From the NCBI GenBank assembly GCA_019614645.1, contig JABWDB010000013.1, positions 5,198,501 to 5,262,500 of the forward strand: 64,000 nt of DNA, read 5' to 3'. The first letter of the stretch is position 1, and every line of letters begins with the position of its first letter. Shown in pieces: positions 48,608-62,204 of this stretch. The DNA comes from Stratiolaelaps scimitus. Its lineage: Eukaryota > Arthropoda > Arachnida > Mesostigmata > Laelapidae. A program made the translations under genes and the position numbers. Under the pieces are notes generated by a model. It made no database searches, was not told the origin of the DNA, and worked only from the letters and a program-made list of their open reading frames with translations.

Positions 48608-50361
48608 ATGTCAGGCGATGGCGCCCTACTGTCCACGCCTATAACGGACTCGTTCCATCTGCTGATACTCGATCGCCACGTAGCAGCAACAGCTGCCTCC
48701 GCAACGTACAACAACTACATAGGTCAGTAGAGAAGAAGGGTTAGCGAGAGTGTATTTCATTATTCGCAGCTATATTCGCGTAGCTGATGCGGCAGCATGG
48801 AGACCTGCGTGTGTCTCGCGCCATCATTGGCGCGTTATCTATATAACACTATGTAGGTATTGTATCAATACTGCTTGATCGGAACCACTAACGCAGATGA
48901 CCTTGTTGTTGTTTATCTCGTTTTGTTGTTTCACTGTCAATATCCTCGTATATACTATGCCGCCGCGTCCTCGCATTCATAACGGTGCCTTGCGCCCACG
49001 GAAATCTCCCTGTACAATTTGATGTGCTTTGATTTCGAGTTTTGCCCATTCGCTCTGGCGGTCCCCCTTTGCTCTATCCATATTTTGTTTTCCGTGCTGT
49101 CTCCCTCCTGTCTGTGCTACTCCGCCTCGTTTCAGTGAACGTCTCAGTGGCCCAAAGGCATAACACCATACCACCTCCGAGCAGCTCGTTCAGCAATGTC
49201 TATGGAGCCATCCACTCCCGGACCCCCTCGACGTTCAATGTGCCGTACCAGAGCCCGTACCCGCAGAACGCGCTTTCCAACCTCGTCCTCTATGGCATCC
49301 TGTCCGTGCTCGGGACGACGTTCAACGTCTTCGAGATATCGACGCTCATCGTACAGGAGTGCCTTCGGCGGCGAGGGAACTTGCTGTTGGCTAATCAGGC
49401 CATAGCCAACCTCATCATTACGGCCGGGTCGTTTCCAGTCATGTGCGTGGCAATCCTCGCTGTCATGCAGGACGAGAAGCCTGTATGCCACGCGCAGTGG
49501 TTCTGCGCGCTCATGTCGTTCTTCATCAACATCTTCAACTTTCTCTGCATCGCTCTAGAGAACTATGTGCGGTCGTGTCGACCCGAGGAGATGGTGGAAG
49601 ACGGTGCCGAGCTCGGCGACCGCCGGGTTCTGCCCATCGTGGCAACGAGGCCGGGCGAGTTTCGCGGCGTCTACCGGACGCTGTGCGCTGCTCCGGTCGT
49701 CGTCATCCTCGTGTTTCTCGGGTGGGCCCTGGCGGCCGCCGCCTGCGCTGTCAGCTATTTCGTTACGCAGGGCCTCGACATCTGCAACAACGACCTGCGC
49801 CAGAGCCGTATGCTGCTCACATTGGCGGCGCCGATCGCTTTCAGCGTCGTCGTATTCGCCAAAGCCGTCAACGAACATCGCGACTTCACGATACACCTCG
49901 AGCTTCGGAACTGCTCCGCGACACGCGAGCAGATCCTTCAGCGGCGCCTACTGCGCACCAACTTCACTGCCTTTCTGCTCTTCGTGCTATGCTGGTTGCC
50001 TTTCCTCATGTGCGTCATCCTCAAGCCGAGCCTGAAGTCTACCATCCGAGACAATTTGTTCTTCGTTGCCCAGAGCTACTCATGCGTGTGCCCGCTTGTC
50101 TACGGCGCGACCCATGACGCCTTTCGGCAGGGGTTCGTGTACCTCATCCACTATTTCTGCTGTAAATCCCATCCGGAGATACCGAAACCGCCGGTGGCGC
50201 CCGACGATCGCCAGCGCGCCGGCGCCGTCCGGGTGGGCATGCGAATGGTGGAGACGAGGCGGACACCGCCCCGGGGCACCAAAATGTCCACGATGGGACT
50301 GCTAAGCTTCGCCGGTGGATCAGAGGTCAACAGGATGAGATATGAAGAAGATTTCCTATAG
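48608..50361 (+). CDS. Class A (rhodopsin-family) G-protein-coupled receptor, orphan; two coding exons
   Basis: Coding is join(48608..48722, 49136..50361), 446 residues. Exon 1 gives 38 residues from the first ATG of its exon. The donor ATAG|GTCAGT and the acceptor CGCCTCGTTTCAG| are both phase 1 and join in frame. An alternative acceptor 12 bp downstream (GTCTCAG|TGG) would drop four residues. Seven hydrophobic helices lie at roughly residues 87-110, 121-148, 156-179, 222-247, 262-283, 312-334 and 343-365. Typical class A features seen: Asn1.50 (102), Cys3.25 (156) with an ECL2 Cys (255), Trp4.50 (235), Pro5.50 (271), CWLP in helix 6 (324-327), and helix 8 with CC (380-381) for likely palmitoylation. 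Replaced: Asp2.50 is Asn (130), the DRY triplet is ENY (180-182), and NPxxY is CPLVY (357-361). A potential N-glycosylation site (NVS, about residue 40) lies in the N-terminus. It would act in the plasma membrane; the ligand is unknown. The overall look is orphan/peptide or Tre1/melatonin-like, but I cannot place it firmly. Confidence 0.88.
48723..49135 (+). other. Phase-1 intron of the receptor gene
   Basis: This 413-bp GT-AG intron begins GTCAGT and ends in a strong pyrimidine tract (CTGTCTCCCTCCTGTCTGTG region) followed by CGTTTCAG. The split codon is G|TG (Val). The open frame continues upstream into the intron as far as 49042 but has no ATG there, so the receptor must obtain its start from an upstream exon. 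Confidence 0.72.
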
Positions 50362-50450
50362 CGGCGCTCTAATAATGATGATGATGATGATAATGAAAAG
50401 TCAACAAGCAAGAGAAGATTATGAAGATGACTAATGAAAATGTGTGCAGG

Positions 50451-50456
50451 AATAAA
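50451..50456 (+). promoter_or_regulatory. Candidate polyadenylation signal (AATAAA)
   Basis: First canonical hexamer downstream of the receptor stop codon. It is followed by purine-rich rather than GT-rich DNA, so use is uncertain. Confidence 0.3.
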
Positions 50457-50520
50457 GGAAGAACAACAACGAGAAGGGATCGAATGATGAAGCGTAGAGA
50501 TTGATAATACTGTTAATAAC

Positions 50521-50547
50521 AATAATAATAATAATAATAATAATAAT
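50521..50547. repeat. (AAT)n microsatellite
   Basis: About nine AAT units in the presumed receptor 3' UTR. Confidence 0.93.
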
Positions 50548-53500
50548 GTGAAATTGTCATTGTAATTGTAACCATCATGCTAATTGTAATAATACGATCA
50601 TTTATCGAGTAAACTGAACGACGACGAATCATTAACTGAACTGACGATTAACTCAGCTGAACTGATTGAACAAAAATGAGCGATTATAAAAATGACAATA
50701 TGACAATGCAAATATTAATCGTAACGACTTTTACTCTACCCACACACACACTGTACAACAACTATAAATACAACCAATCTCTGTCTTCTATCAGATTTGC
50801 TACGCCAACAACGACCAAATACTTCTAACTGTTATCTAGATATCTACTCTATCACAAGCCGCTGCAAACCTGTATGACAACTACAAGTACTATTATATCT
50901 ACTACTATTACAACTGAGAAAACTGCTAGAACTGCTACTGATATTAGTGCCGCTACCACAACCATTTGAGTATGAGACGACTGAACACCGAACCAGAGGT
51001 AAAGTCGGACCATACCGAGAAGGGGACAGAGCTACAAAACACTAGATGACAAAACGCTATGATGATGCTACTACTACTGTACTAGTACGCCTTCCTCCGC
51101 TAGTGCCAGAGTGCCGGCTAACAATGATAGCAATGACCAGCTACGACGATAAGCCGTTACTGCGTAGATGATGGCAGATGACACTTTACCGAGAGACTAA
51201 TTAATAATGAGTAAATGCTACGTTTGAGTACCACTGCTACAATACATATACATGAACTATATGACTACCGTATATCTCGGATGCTACTAGCGCTCTAAAA
51301 ACATGAACAATATGATCTGAAGCTATACTAGGATAGCTTGTACAACTTTCAGCTGCTTGAATAGCACAGACAACGATCTCTCGACAACTGTTGTGGAACA
51401 GCTATATCGGCGATTTCCTACAGCTACAAACGAGAAACGCCAACGCATAAACCGCAGCAGCGAGTTAACTATCATATCATAATGTAGGGTAGTGTGTGTC
51501 GTTGTAGACGTTGCCGCCTCCGCTGCCGGTGTGGCCAATGTGCTGTGGCCAAACGGCGGTGGCCATGGGGATGAGGCCAGCAACGATCGCAACTTCAGCA
51601 ACCATGAATCATACTCGTATCGGAATAAGAACGAGAATACGAACAGTCAGCGTACGACAACTAATCGCAACCAAGCAGAAAGAACTAAGGACAACCAGCA
51701 TCAGATGTAAGGCACGCCGATCTTGACTCCTCAACCCTCCACCGTTAACTGTCCGTGACAGAATGAGAAAAAGAGACACGCTGTCGAAGACGCGGACAAC
51801 GACGAGCTTCGACACGAAGAGAACGCGAACTGAACAATGAGGTCAAGTCACGAAATCGAGGGGACTATGCAACCAGATCAATCGCATATACTCGCAGAAA
51901 AGACTGCAGTATGCACCAACAACAACAGCAGCAGTAGCAGCAGCCGCGGAATCTGCCGCCAAAGGTCTGCTCCAGCTAATTCTTATGATTGTTATGAATT
52001 TATTATCATTGTGGTTATGATACCTAGGGCAGATCATGCGACTTATGAGAAGCGAGAAGCAATACCAAAACAAGAACAACAACAATCCTATGATTGAGTC
52101 CACCTAGAAGAGGTAGATAGCGAGAGCGAGAGGAGGGACCTTAGTGCAGCCGCCCGTTGTATCTAACGTGGCCCCAACAGAAAACAACGTCATGGCGTCA
52201 TGTATCGATCGAACAGTTGCAGACAGTTACGAATGATACTATCGCTAACAGGATACAAGATACCTAAATATATCTAGCTAGCTCGATAGAAAAATATACA
52301 GCAGGGACACGAGAGAGAGACAGAGAGAGCAACGACGAGAAATAACACACATATGGCTAAGAACGATACAAATGTAGTAGATACCAAAATATCATGTGTG
52401 TGTGTGTGTATTCCTAACCAGAGGAAACACCGTGAAGAGTCGTAACAATCGATAGCAAACCCGATCGGAGGGCAGCCGTCGCAGGGTGCGCGGCGGAACT
52501 CTGAGCAGATCGGACACACACACACGAATATACCTGATCGAAAAATCAACAGAAGTGAACGACAACAGTAAATCAATGAACAACGGCAAAGCAATTAAAA
52601 CAGGAGCAGTAGCAACATTCGATCGGAGCAAAATGGCGAGAAAATAGTGGACCTTTTTCCCCGCATCCCCCGGGTGGTCGATGTTTGTTTAACGACGGCG
52701 ATTGACTTTCTCGTGACCTAGCCAGAGGCATAGCAGTTTATAAGTGTAGCGGCGGTCCATTCGTAACAAATCGACGGCATCCTAAATGAGTAAAAATGAA
52801 TTTTGCCAACAAATGCAAAAAAAAAACCACATGAAGTACGGATAAGATTTTGGCGTGGTAATGTTGATCGTAAAGGTGAAGGGCGGTGATGATCGTCAGC
52901 TCGAAGCACCGGCAAAAACATCTCGTCGAGGAGCGCTTCGAGGTTCATCAGGAAATAGACAACAATGGAGTCGACAGTGATGAACTAGTTTAGAGCACTG
53001 CCTGGAAGACTACAGGCAGCCCCAGCATGAGACAGACGCGAATAGAGCCGCAACGCTGATAACAAAAAAAAAGAAACTACGTAGAAACCGCTTCTAGCTC
53101 ACAGTAGAATTAACAATGACTTATTATTATTATTGTTAATTATTATTAATTATTATTAATGTACCCGTAGAATGAATAGCGTATGAGGAGTTAAGCCGTC
53201 GTCAAAACGTCAATACATTTAGTGAACGCTACACGCCGAACATACCGTATCGAAAATACACTCCCGAAAGTTGACAAAGCAAAAAGCATTTTCTCGCAAG
53301 GAAACAACCCGGGTCTCACTTAACCGGTAAACAGTTCACTTTAGGTGAGCTATGCGCAGGTGTGATGGTGACAGCAAGAATGGACAGCGGCAGCAGAAAC
53401 GCCAGACAGCGCATCGTCGAAAGCGGACATCGAGATCAGAGATCTCGGAATCAGCTTCAGAAAACGGTCAGCTACCGGAAATGTCATGTAAACGACAGCG

Positions 53501-54124
53501 TTCGTTAGAGCGAAGCGGAAACGGAACACAAAACAAAGCGGTGAACGATTGCTGATTAACTCTCCCTCCATTTTGGCATTCATTTCTTAATAGATTTCCT
53601 CTGCACTGGATTACATCGTTGGGGAGACGTCCAGGACGACCATGCGGTCATGAAATTCGGCCGATTTGTTATAAGCAGCAATAAGAACTAGTGGTCATTT
53701 ACTGATAGGCGTAATACTACATTTACTAGTAATATTGATGATAACGATAGTATCTGTTCGCAATAGTTCGCAATCGCCACGTCGTCAAACAGATTCGCTC
53801 TTGATTTTAGTTGCAGAAGTCGGAGCAAACACTGTAGGAGTACAAGAGGATTCAGTAACACACTGGTGCAATGTACACGTCACGCGACAGATAATTATAA
53901 CAATAGTAATAATAGTAACAATCAAAATATGTCAAATATGTAACGACAACAGTACCACATGCTAACAACAAGGACAACACCAGCAACAACAACAAGATCC
54001 ATAAGAATAATAATAATAAGCAGCGCAGAACAACGATAACAGAGGTGGTCCTTGTTGAATGCGCGAACAGGCAATGAGGCCAGAAGCAACAGGAACCGTC
54101 CTCTCACTGAGAACAGATTGAACC

Positions 54125-54126
<2 letters not shown>

Positions 54127-54175
<49 letters not shown>
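54127..54175. repeat. (AT)n microsatellite
   Basis: About 24 TA units, then imperfect AT-rich sequence to about 54186. Confidence 0.96.
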
Positions 54176-54179
<4 letters not shown>

Positions 54180-54544
54180 TATGTATAACTATCGAAGAGT
54201 AGAGCGAACTATATAAAAGATGGTGGTGGTGTTAATTCGCTGATCACAATGGACGAGTCAACGAAACCTAAGGCGATGTTTGCGCTTCAAGTGTTCGTGC
54301 TTCGAGAGACAGGAGCAGCAGGAGAAGGCTGACGAGGTGAATAACACGAGACACCGTAGACTACAGAACGGCCGGAAGAACACGAGGAAGAAGCAACAAG
54401 CAGAAGACCGTGAGAGCAACGCTGCAAAAACAAATGAATCTCACGACGAGGTGGTGATGGCGATTCGATAAACGATGGATCGGAAAGGTCGGGACTGTAT
54501 TGATTGTGGAAGGAAATCAGCCTACCACTGTTCGCGTGTTTGGA

Positions 54545-54557
54545 CACACACACACAA

Positions 54558-54598
<41 letters not shown>
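54545..54598. repeat. Compound (CA)n(TA)n microsatellite
   Basis: Imperfect CA units at about 54545-54563 pass directly into about 17 TA units. Confidence 0.94.
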
Positions 54599-54599
<1 letters not shown>

Positions 54600-55312
54600 G
54601 GAGAAAGGGAGATGAATAATCGTAAAAAGGGGATTTGCAATGTATAATGGACCTATATAGGATATTGAGGCGGCTACTTGACGACGTTGGGTGTTCGCCC
54701 TTGACGAATCGTGTGGCAAGAAAAAAAATTCTAACGAACACATAAGCTAACAGCAAATAAGCTAAGAGGAGATTTTTTCTACTGACGCCACACCAGCCTG
54801 GGAGAGATGCAATACATATGTGGATCCGCAACGTACCGACGGAGATACGTCAACCCCCGTCCAAATACGCTGTCGCATGTGAGTCGCTTCGTGTAAATGC
54901 GTAAGCTAACGGTTAGTAGCGAGTTCGTCACGACACTTCGAGCGTGTTACCCAGAGATATTGCTGCATAAAGAGATAAACATAAAGACAGACCCGACAGG
55001 ACCACGAGAGAGAATTGGGGACCCGTTACAACGGATTGTATTCTACTACCACCACAACGCGAACCCGCTTAGCTTCGATATATCGACGGGGAGAGCTAAC
55101 GGCCAGTGACAACTGTACAGGACGAATCGGAATCATGACGGCGATCTTCGGAAGTCTTCCCTTCTGAAACGTAATGATGATGTGACAATTGAGAACGGAG
55201 GTACAACGATAACAACAGCTGCCGACAGACAGCTGATGCCAGACGAAGATGACGAACTGAAGCGTTGGTCTATTTTACTAGAGGGAAGATTCACACCACA
55301 CATGGACCATGG

Positions 55313-55313
<1 letters not shown>

Positions 55314-55347
<34 letters not shown>
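55314..55347. repeat. (AT)n microsatellite
   Basis: About 17 TA units. Confidence 0.95.
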
Positions 55348-55350
<3 letters not shown>

Positions 55351-56397
55351 TACGCGCAAATGTACTTATTCCACACACTGAATTATGACGACACGAATGG
55401 CGCCGGGGGGGAGGTAACACTTGAAGAGCGTATCGTAGGTCGATACTAATGCCGTCAGACTCGAGGGGGCGCGATTTACGACTGACGAATCCACTACTCG
55501 AGTCGATACGAACCGTAGGTGCTAAGCTAACCTGTGCATTTGCCCTTCGTGCCGTTTCATTGATGTCATTACGCTGCATAAACTTTTCCCTGTTGTTCAA
55601 GCGGCTTCATTACGTACCCTTTAATTTACTCGCGTATTGCGCCGTCTTTCACTGTTCCGACACAGTGGTGTATCAATTCCTTATCTGGTTTTCCTTGTTC
55701 TTGTCATTGCATCTCTTTATCGGCGTTTTGTGCGCGTGTTGTCTATTCCTCGATATGTGATCATTGATAGCATTCATCTTCTCATCGTTCAACTCCCTCA
55801 TGCAATCTGCTGGTCTTCAGTTCAATTGTTCCAATGTCACTACTGCTTTGGATTACGTTCAGCTGTACGGCAATGTTGGCACAGCTTAAAAACGCAAGGC
55901 GCGTTTTTGTGCCGCTTGTATAGGTAGAAAGTTGTGACCCACAAAACTACAATCAAAGGTCAGTGACCATCAAGGGTCGGGACGGAGAGTGGGGACTCTA
56001 CGTAATGTGATGTCTGTTCAGGAGTACTTGCTGCTACTCCATACTACGAATTGGATAGTGGATAAACCGTAATACAACGTCATTCTAACGTGACAGTGAT
56101 GACCAGTTTATCCTATCATTACTGTTCAGCTGTTTCAACTTCCATGAGTCATCAATTGATTATACTATCCGTGTCCCTGTTCGGTTTCATTTTTTGATAT
56201 ATCATCTCTGCTTATCATAACTATTCATATTATTATTATTATCATTATTGGTATAACTATTACCCAATTATGAAATCCATCAGCAGTGCGGATTCATTAA
56301 TCGACTTACACGGTTCAAGCTCTCTCGTGCTTGAGTACCTTAATTACGGGAATCGGCAGAACTTGCTTTCTCGCATTGTGTTGTACGACACACACGA

Positions 56398-56398
<1 letters not shown>

Positions 56399-56434
<36 letters not shown>
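56399..56434. repeat. (AT)n microsatellite
   Basis: About 18 TA units. Confidence 0.95.
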
Positions 56435-56435
<1 letters not shown>

Positions 56436-56692
56436 TAGTCCCTGGCTGTGAGAGTGTAAGTCTGTGCGTCTGTATGGATGGCCCCGTGGCGTGGTGACCG
56501 TTACCTAGCTAACCAACGTTGTTATTTCATTGAAGGGACGAGGGGGCGTGGGGGAGGTCGAGCGAGGAGAGCAACGGCCTTTGACAGTTTTTCCAAATCA
56601 AGCTTTTCCGAATAGTGCCTCTAACAAAAGCTTACATCATACATGCATATATATATAAATATATATTGCTTTCATAGATAATATTAGTACCC

Positions 56693-56833
<141 letters not shown>

Positions 56834-57350
56834 ATGTGTGTTAAACAACGTGCAGTAGGATTCGCTTTTGCGATGAATGAGTGTGTCTATTAGACCGATT
56901 GTTCTTGCCGCCTGATACCTGTCTGAGATGACCATTATTACTTTACTTGTATTGCTAGATACGGCACATTCTTATACATATATATGTATGCATGTATGTA
57001 TGTGATAATGATAAGCGTCCTAGAAGCGACAATTACTTGGTCGATTACAGCGACTCGTTACTACCAGAACATTATCATTAACCTATTACCATTCGTGCCA
57101 TTGCTATAATATTATATACGGCGCGTACATGAAATAGAAGGCTTGTAAATACAGCAGCTACTACTAGATCATACACTGTGTTATAAACAGTAGACTCTAG
57201 AGAGCAAATAGCAAACAAGCGAACATTTAATTATATTATTAGAAAGTACCCGCGGGGGAATTAGATTAATAGTATTACTACTACTAATTGCTAGTTAGCC
57301 CAATTACCGATGCAGTCGTCATGACTATTACATGATAATATACTGATACA

Positions 57351-57370
57351 TTATATATATATATATATAT
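57351..57370. repeat. (AT)n microsatellite
   Basis: About 10 TA units. Confidence 0.9.
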
Positions 57371-57488
57371 TGATAGGTAGACAGATATGAATCGTATGTA
57401 GCCAGCTAGTAGAAAACAATATTCAGCTTTAACTGAATTTGTTGTGTGGCAGTGAAAATCGCAAAGCCGAAGCGAGTTTCTTTCTTGT

Positions 57489-57491
<3 letters not shown>

Positions 57492-57519
<28 letters not shown>

Positions 57520-57527
57520 CTATATAA
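57492..57527. repeat. (AT)n microsatellite
   Basis: About 14 TA units, then CTATATA. Confidence 0.95.
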
Positions 57528-59635
57528 TTGCATTAGCAGCACTACTGTTATAATTATTATTAATATTATCATTATCACTACTATCCTTACCACAATGCTA
57601 CGATTAACTATATACCATTAATTAACACACTAACACTATTTCATATAATATCAAATCTTAGTGCTCTCCATGTTCGAACGCCCGCGCCTCGGGCGGGGCC
57701 AGCGCGCTCTCCGACTTGAATGATTTTAAATGACGACGACAATATAAATAGCATCATCATTTCTATATTATTATTGCCATGATTGCTATCGTTGCCACTG
57801 CGGTTACTACACGTTGCAGATTTCTAGAAATATATATTATGATATATGATTAATACAGAATCGCGTTATTCATACGCAAAAAGTACTGACGGATACTTGT
57901 ACGAAGCTTCAATGCTTACGAGCCTTGTGGATTCTACTACGATATTGTTGTCATTGTTATATATTATTATACTATGATGAAAGATAACGAGACTCACTCT
58001 CTCTCTTAGGTCATAAACAGAAGGCAGGTTTCGTAGATTTTATAGACCAAGCGTGCATCTCCCTAACACTACATAGCAAACGGTCTCGAAGTCGACCTAC
58101 CCAGCTGTACATTTGAGTGGTGTTATTGATAAGCCATATATTATCTACACAGTACAATACATTGGTATGTGGCTTCCGCAATAGGCGTCCGTGCTAAGAT
58201 AAGGCTAAGAACAAGGAATAATAATAATAATAATGAAGACAATAATAATGATAATAATAACGACCTCGATAGTGACGAATCGGTGCTACGATGCGCGTTC
58301 AGGCGTTTACACAAAGGCGACGCTTGAAACTTGAACTCCAACTTTTGTTTGAGAGGAGAAACCTGTATTCGCGCAGTTGTACATTTGGCTTAGCTAAAAT
58401 GAATAGCATTTTCTTTGGGATGAAAAAGAAACTGGATGAAAAATACGTTCCACTCATACAATAGTGATCCAAGTGGCTAAATCACTGAGTTTGAAGCCCC
58501 GCAGAATCGTATCGCCGATCCGGCTAGGAGTGACAGGCGATCCCATAGTAAAAACAAATCGGAACGAGTTCGTCACCCTTGAAATTAAACAAACCCCTGA
58601 GGCGTATACGTGTACGCGCAGAAGATGTAACGCCAGTAATTTGTAGCGCCTGCATGCGTTTCCGCGCCCTATTCGTCAGCGTAATAGATGACAGAGGCAG
58701 CTGTGGCCAACCCGAGTGATCCCTGCAACCCTCGCTGACACCCTGCCCCGATTATTTCTCTAAACAGCATTCTGCTATGTCGCATTGATTCGTTCTGCTG
58801 CTGTAAAGGTGTACCAACTACAAGCAAGCGTTACGAACGTCATAATGCTTCGTGGTCAAAAATGCTAATCTACGATGATTCTCGCTTGATTCGACTTCGA
58901 GTGAGCCGGCAAGCGGACAGCTAAGCACGTGGCTCACTTAAGCGTGAGATAGATTGAGGGCGAAATTTATTAAGGAATAGGGGACGAGCGCCATCGATGG
59001 GTAGCGAAACAAAAGAACAGCGAGAAAAAGGAAACGAAGGGGATTGATCATCGCCCTTCAAACTTTTCTCTAGTGGAGCTGGCCGTTAACCAGTAAAAAG
59101 CTGCAGAAGCTACGATGCAACAGGCTGATCTCATTCATTATTCGGCGTTTAGGTGACTGCAACATCAGATGGAAGTAAGACCTACAGTGGGTAATCATAA
59201 TAATAATAATAATCCTTACCAGCAGGGATCGTTCGTTGCTTTGCGAGACCTGCGTAATGAATGAACGTCGCCGAGGAATCACTCCAGCCCGCTGACCTGC
59301 TGCTGTCCATCCCGGCTGATAGGATGATTGGCCTCCTATAGACAGATATGGACGAGGCTCATTTCATTTGCTCCCCAAAGGAAACAATGTACGACGCAAG
59401 GCAAGGCAACAAAATCGAGTGTCCGACTCAACGAGGCCGTTTGAAAGAGTCCCTCCCCTCTTCAACCCTTCTAGATCGTTCTGATAGAGGAACAAGGTCG
59501 GAGTGAAGACAAATGCGGAAATATGACTAAACGAATATGACTAACACATAACGCTATGGAATGATACTGTACATGTTCACATCTATGTATAATGCTAAAT
59601 AACACAACCTCTATGATTTATAGGCGGTAATATAA

Positions 59636-59644
59636 AGAGAGAGA

Positions 59645-59677
<33 letters not shown>
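59636..59677. repeat. (GA)n microsatellite
   Basis: GA units with one GT interruption. Read on the minus strand it is (CT)n. Confidence 0.95.
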
Positions 59678-61293
59678 GAACAGATCGATTGATCAAAGCA
59701 ATGAAGGAAGATTGCACGCCGTTCAACAGCTGGTAATTGCCATTGGCTGTTGTGCCACGAAGCTGGTAAGTGCCCGGCGAGCCCGGGTTTTTCTGGACCA
59801 AAGCCCCCCCTTCATCGTTGGAGGAACACGTTTACAAACGGGACGCGAAGCTTATGCCGATTAATGCCGATTGTACGTATGTATATTTGCTTCAGTGCCG
59901 CCCGTTTGATGAAACGATTAGCAGAACCAAGTACATAGATGGACTCATGAATGACTCATAGAATATTCGCGCCCCTGCCCGTAACAGCCGTTTGACCCCC
60001 CGCAGGCCTGAGCTTTTTAACAGACGAACCCGGCTTTCCCTCCCATCGAGCCTGTTAATGACTTCATTTTTAGGACCATAATGAGATCGAGGCAAGACGG
60101 GAACGGCGGAGAGGGTGGCGAAAAAAAAGGAGAATTGCGCGAGTGACATGGACGCGCCCTGCGCCATGCAACAGGCAGGTACAGGGTGAGCGTAGCCGAT
60201 CGGCATAAACTCGCTAAATCATCTTAATGCTAAATCAAACAACGGGACAAATACATTTCAAAGTGAAACACGAAATGAAACGCAACAGAAAATTGACGAG
60301 AAGAGAAAAAATCCAACAATGACCACCTTCCGCACTTCGGGGAAACATTACGCCCACAAGGCAGTCTTGTGAACGAGTATGTAAGGCCTGCTCCTGGCTT
60401 GGGCTAACCGTCGCGGCATTTACGGTGTATTTCACGTCACCAATGAGAGGTGAGGTGTCTCTTTGCTCTCCCCCAGACGGCAGGCGGATCATCTTCAGGA
60501 CACCTGATCTGAGCCTCTAAGTAGCAGAGCAGGGGTGGTGGTGCTAACAGTGCTGCGTTCAATTTAATATCCCAATCGACTGAGTCGCGAGTCGAAACTT
60601 GGCATCGAGTGGCGCTTCCAAGCGTCGCCGTCTCTTCTCCTTTTGACGGCGGCAAAAACAATGTCATGAAATGTCAGCCGATATTGAATGCAGTTGAATT
60701 CGAATAAGCTTTTGCTTCATGTTTTACTTCGTTTGGATATTCATTACAATATTATGCCACTCGTAGTAGTAGTGCATTTTGCGTTAGCGATTCAGCTGAT
60801 CTGCTCGGCTGTTGTCGCTGCTTAGCGAGCATAGAACACTCATTATATAGCACACCATATGATATGCCGATTGATGCATAATCTCTTCCCCGCACAAACT
60901 GTGCCACGGACTCACCGGGTTAGTTGTTGCCGATTTTTCCCTTGGTGACTTTTATCTCGTTTCAATGTTTCGGCTTCCATCATCGCCACCCGATGCAATG
61001 GCAGTATATGTGTGTTTGCATTTAGCAGCTGAGTGTTGCATTTCGTTGATGTCAAGGAGTAGATGTGGCAAATGCGGCGAGCGCACAGTGAAAACACACT
61101 AACCTATTTGGCATACAGACTCAAGAGCACATTTGAGACACTTCTGAGAGAGAGAGAAAGAAAGAAAAGCGCTTGTTCGTTACATTCTAATAATAATTAA
61201 CATTATTATTATTATTATTATTATGCAGCAAAGAAAACGTGCAAGCCACTACAGAAAAAGAAAACCTCTAGAATAACACGGAATGCTACGAAG

Positions 61294-61296
<3 letters not shown>

Positions 61297-61328
<32 letters not shown>
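61297..61328. repeat. (AT)n microsatellite
   Basis: About 15 TA units. An (ATT)n patch precedes it at about 61203-61224. Confidence 0.95.
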
Positions 61329-61329
<1 letters not shown>

Positions 61330-62169
61330 GTAGATAGGTATAGTGATGGTGTCTGTAGGCGTATGAATATATGAGATGCCGAGACGGTCGGCAAAAAAAT
61401 CGCAAAAAAGTCTCAATTTGGCTGGAGCAATTCGCAATGTAGTGCAGCCTTTGTGTGTATTTAGGGCAAGGGAACGGCCAGCGGGATAGAGAACAGTGGA
61501 CAAAAAATTGGGCAGAACTTGTGCAACATGTGGAAAGACGAACACAAACGAGATCCGATACGATCGCTATGTGTATGTAATATCTATATATAGTATAGAA
61601 GTTGTCGGCCGCATCTCGGTGCCGACCTTGACGATGAGACGGGATGTAACCATGCAACGATGACATGCGACATTTTACAGTCAGAGAACGTATGTAAATG
61701 GTCATTCGTGACCGACGGGGCGCTGATACAGAGGCAATCCGAGCGTACGGCGACGAACGTAAGACGAAACTTGTGAAGAGGGCCAACCTATCTCAAGTGC
61801 AGAAGGCCGATGGTGGGGAGGTCGGCCAGCAGCAAGCCACAAACAGACACAAATAGATATGTTGTGGATAGAAGGTGGGTGAATAAGAATAAATGGTGTA
61901 AATCGGTTGAGCCTTGCCCAGCGAATAACTATAATAGTATTGGATCGCTAACTTAATTGGCGGCAGCCAGCCAGCCAGCCAGACAAAGATATTGACAGGC
62001 AGCGGGCTAAACATGAAATGACCAATATTATACATTAGACGATTGAACGAAAATAACGAACGGGAGGAACCATGCAAGAATTATCTTGATGTCATATGTC
62101 ACCCAGTGATGATCGCTTTCATGAGTGGATGCATTTCATTCGCGGAGGACATCTAAGCTTAAATATCAT

Positions 62170-62170
62170 A

Positions 62171-62203
<33 letters not shown>

Positions 62204-62204
62204 T
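62170..62204. repeat. (AT)n microsatellite
   Basis: TA units with one CA interruption near the left end. Confidence 0.93.

Larger units (their letters stand above)
50362..54126 (+). other. Probable 3' UTR / immediate 3' flank of the receptor
   Basis: After the TAG stop the + strand becomes A/C/G-purine-rich, with GAT, CAA and AAT runs and few long frames. This asymmetry suggests transcribed untranslated sequence. An AATAAA lies at 50451-50456, 90 bp after the stop, but lacks an obvious GT-rich element after it. The true 3' end cannot be decided. No exon of another gene was recognised. Confidence 0.4.

Noticed and set aside
49042..49135. N-terminal extension of the receptor open frame upstream of the acceptor
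   Set aside because: It opens at TTG, not ATG, contains the polypyrimidine tract and acceptor, and is better explained as intron; the ATG-bearing exon at 48608-48722 joins in phase.
55449..55760. 103-residue ATG frame with hydrophobic segments
   Set aside because: No homology-like features; short hydrophobic frames are expected in T-rich DNA, and it lies in a microsatellite-rich non-coding stretch.
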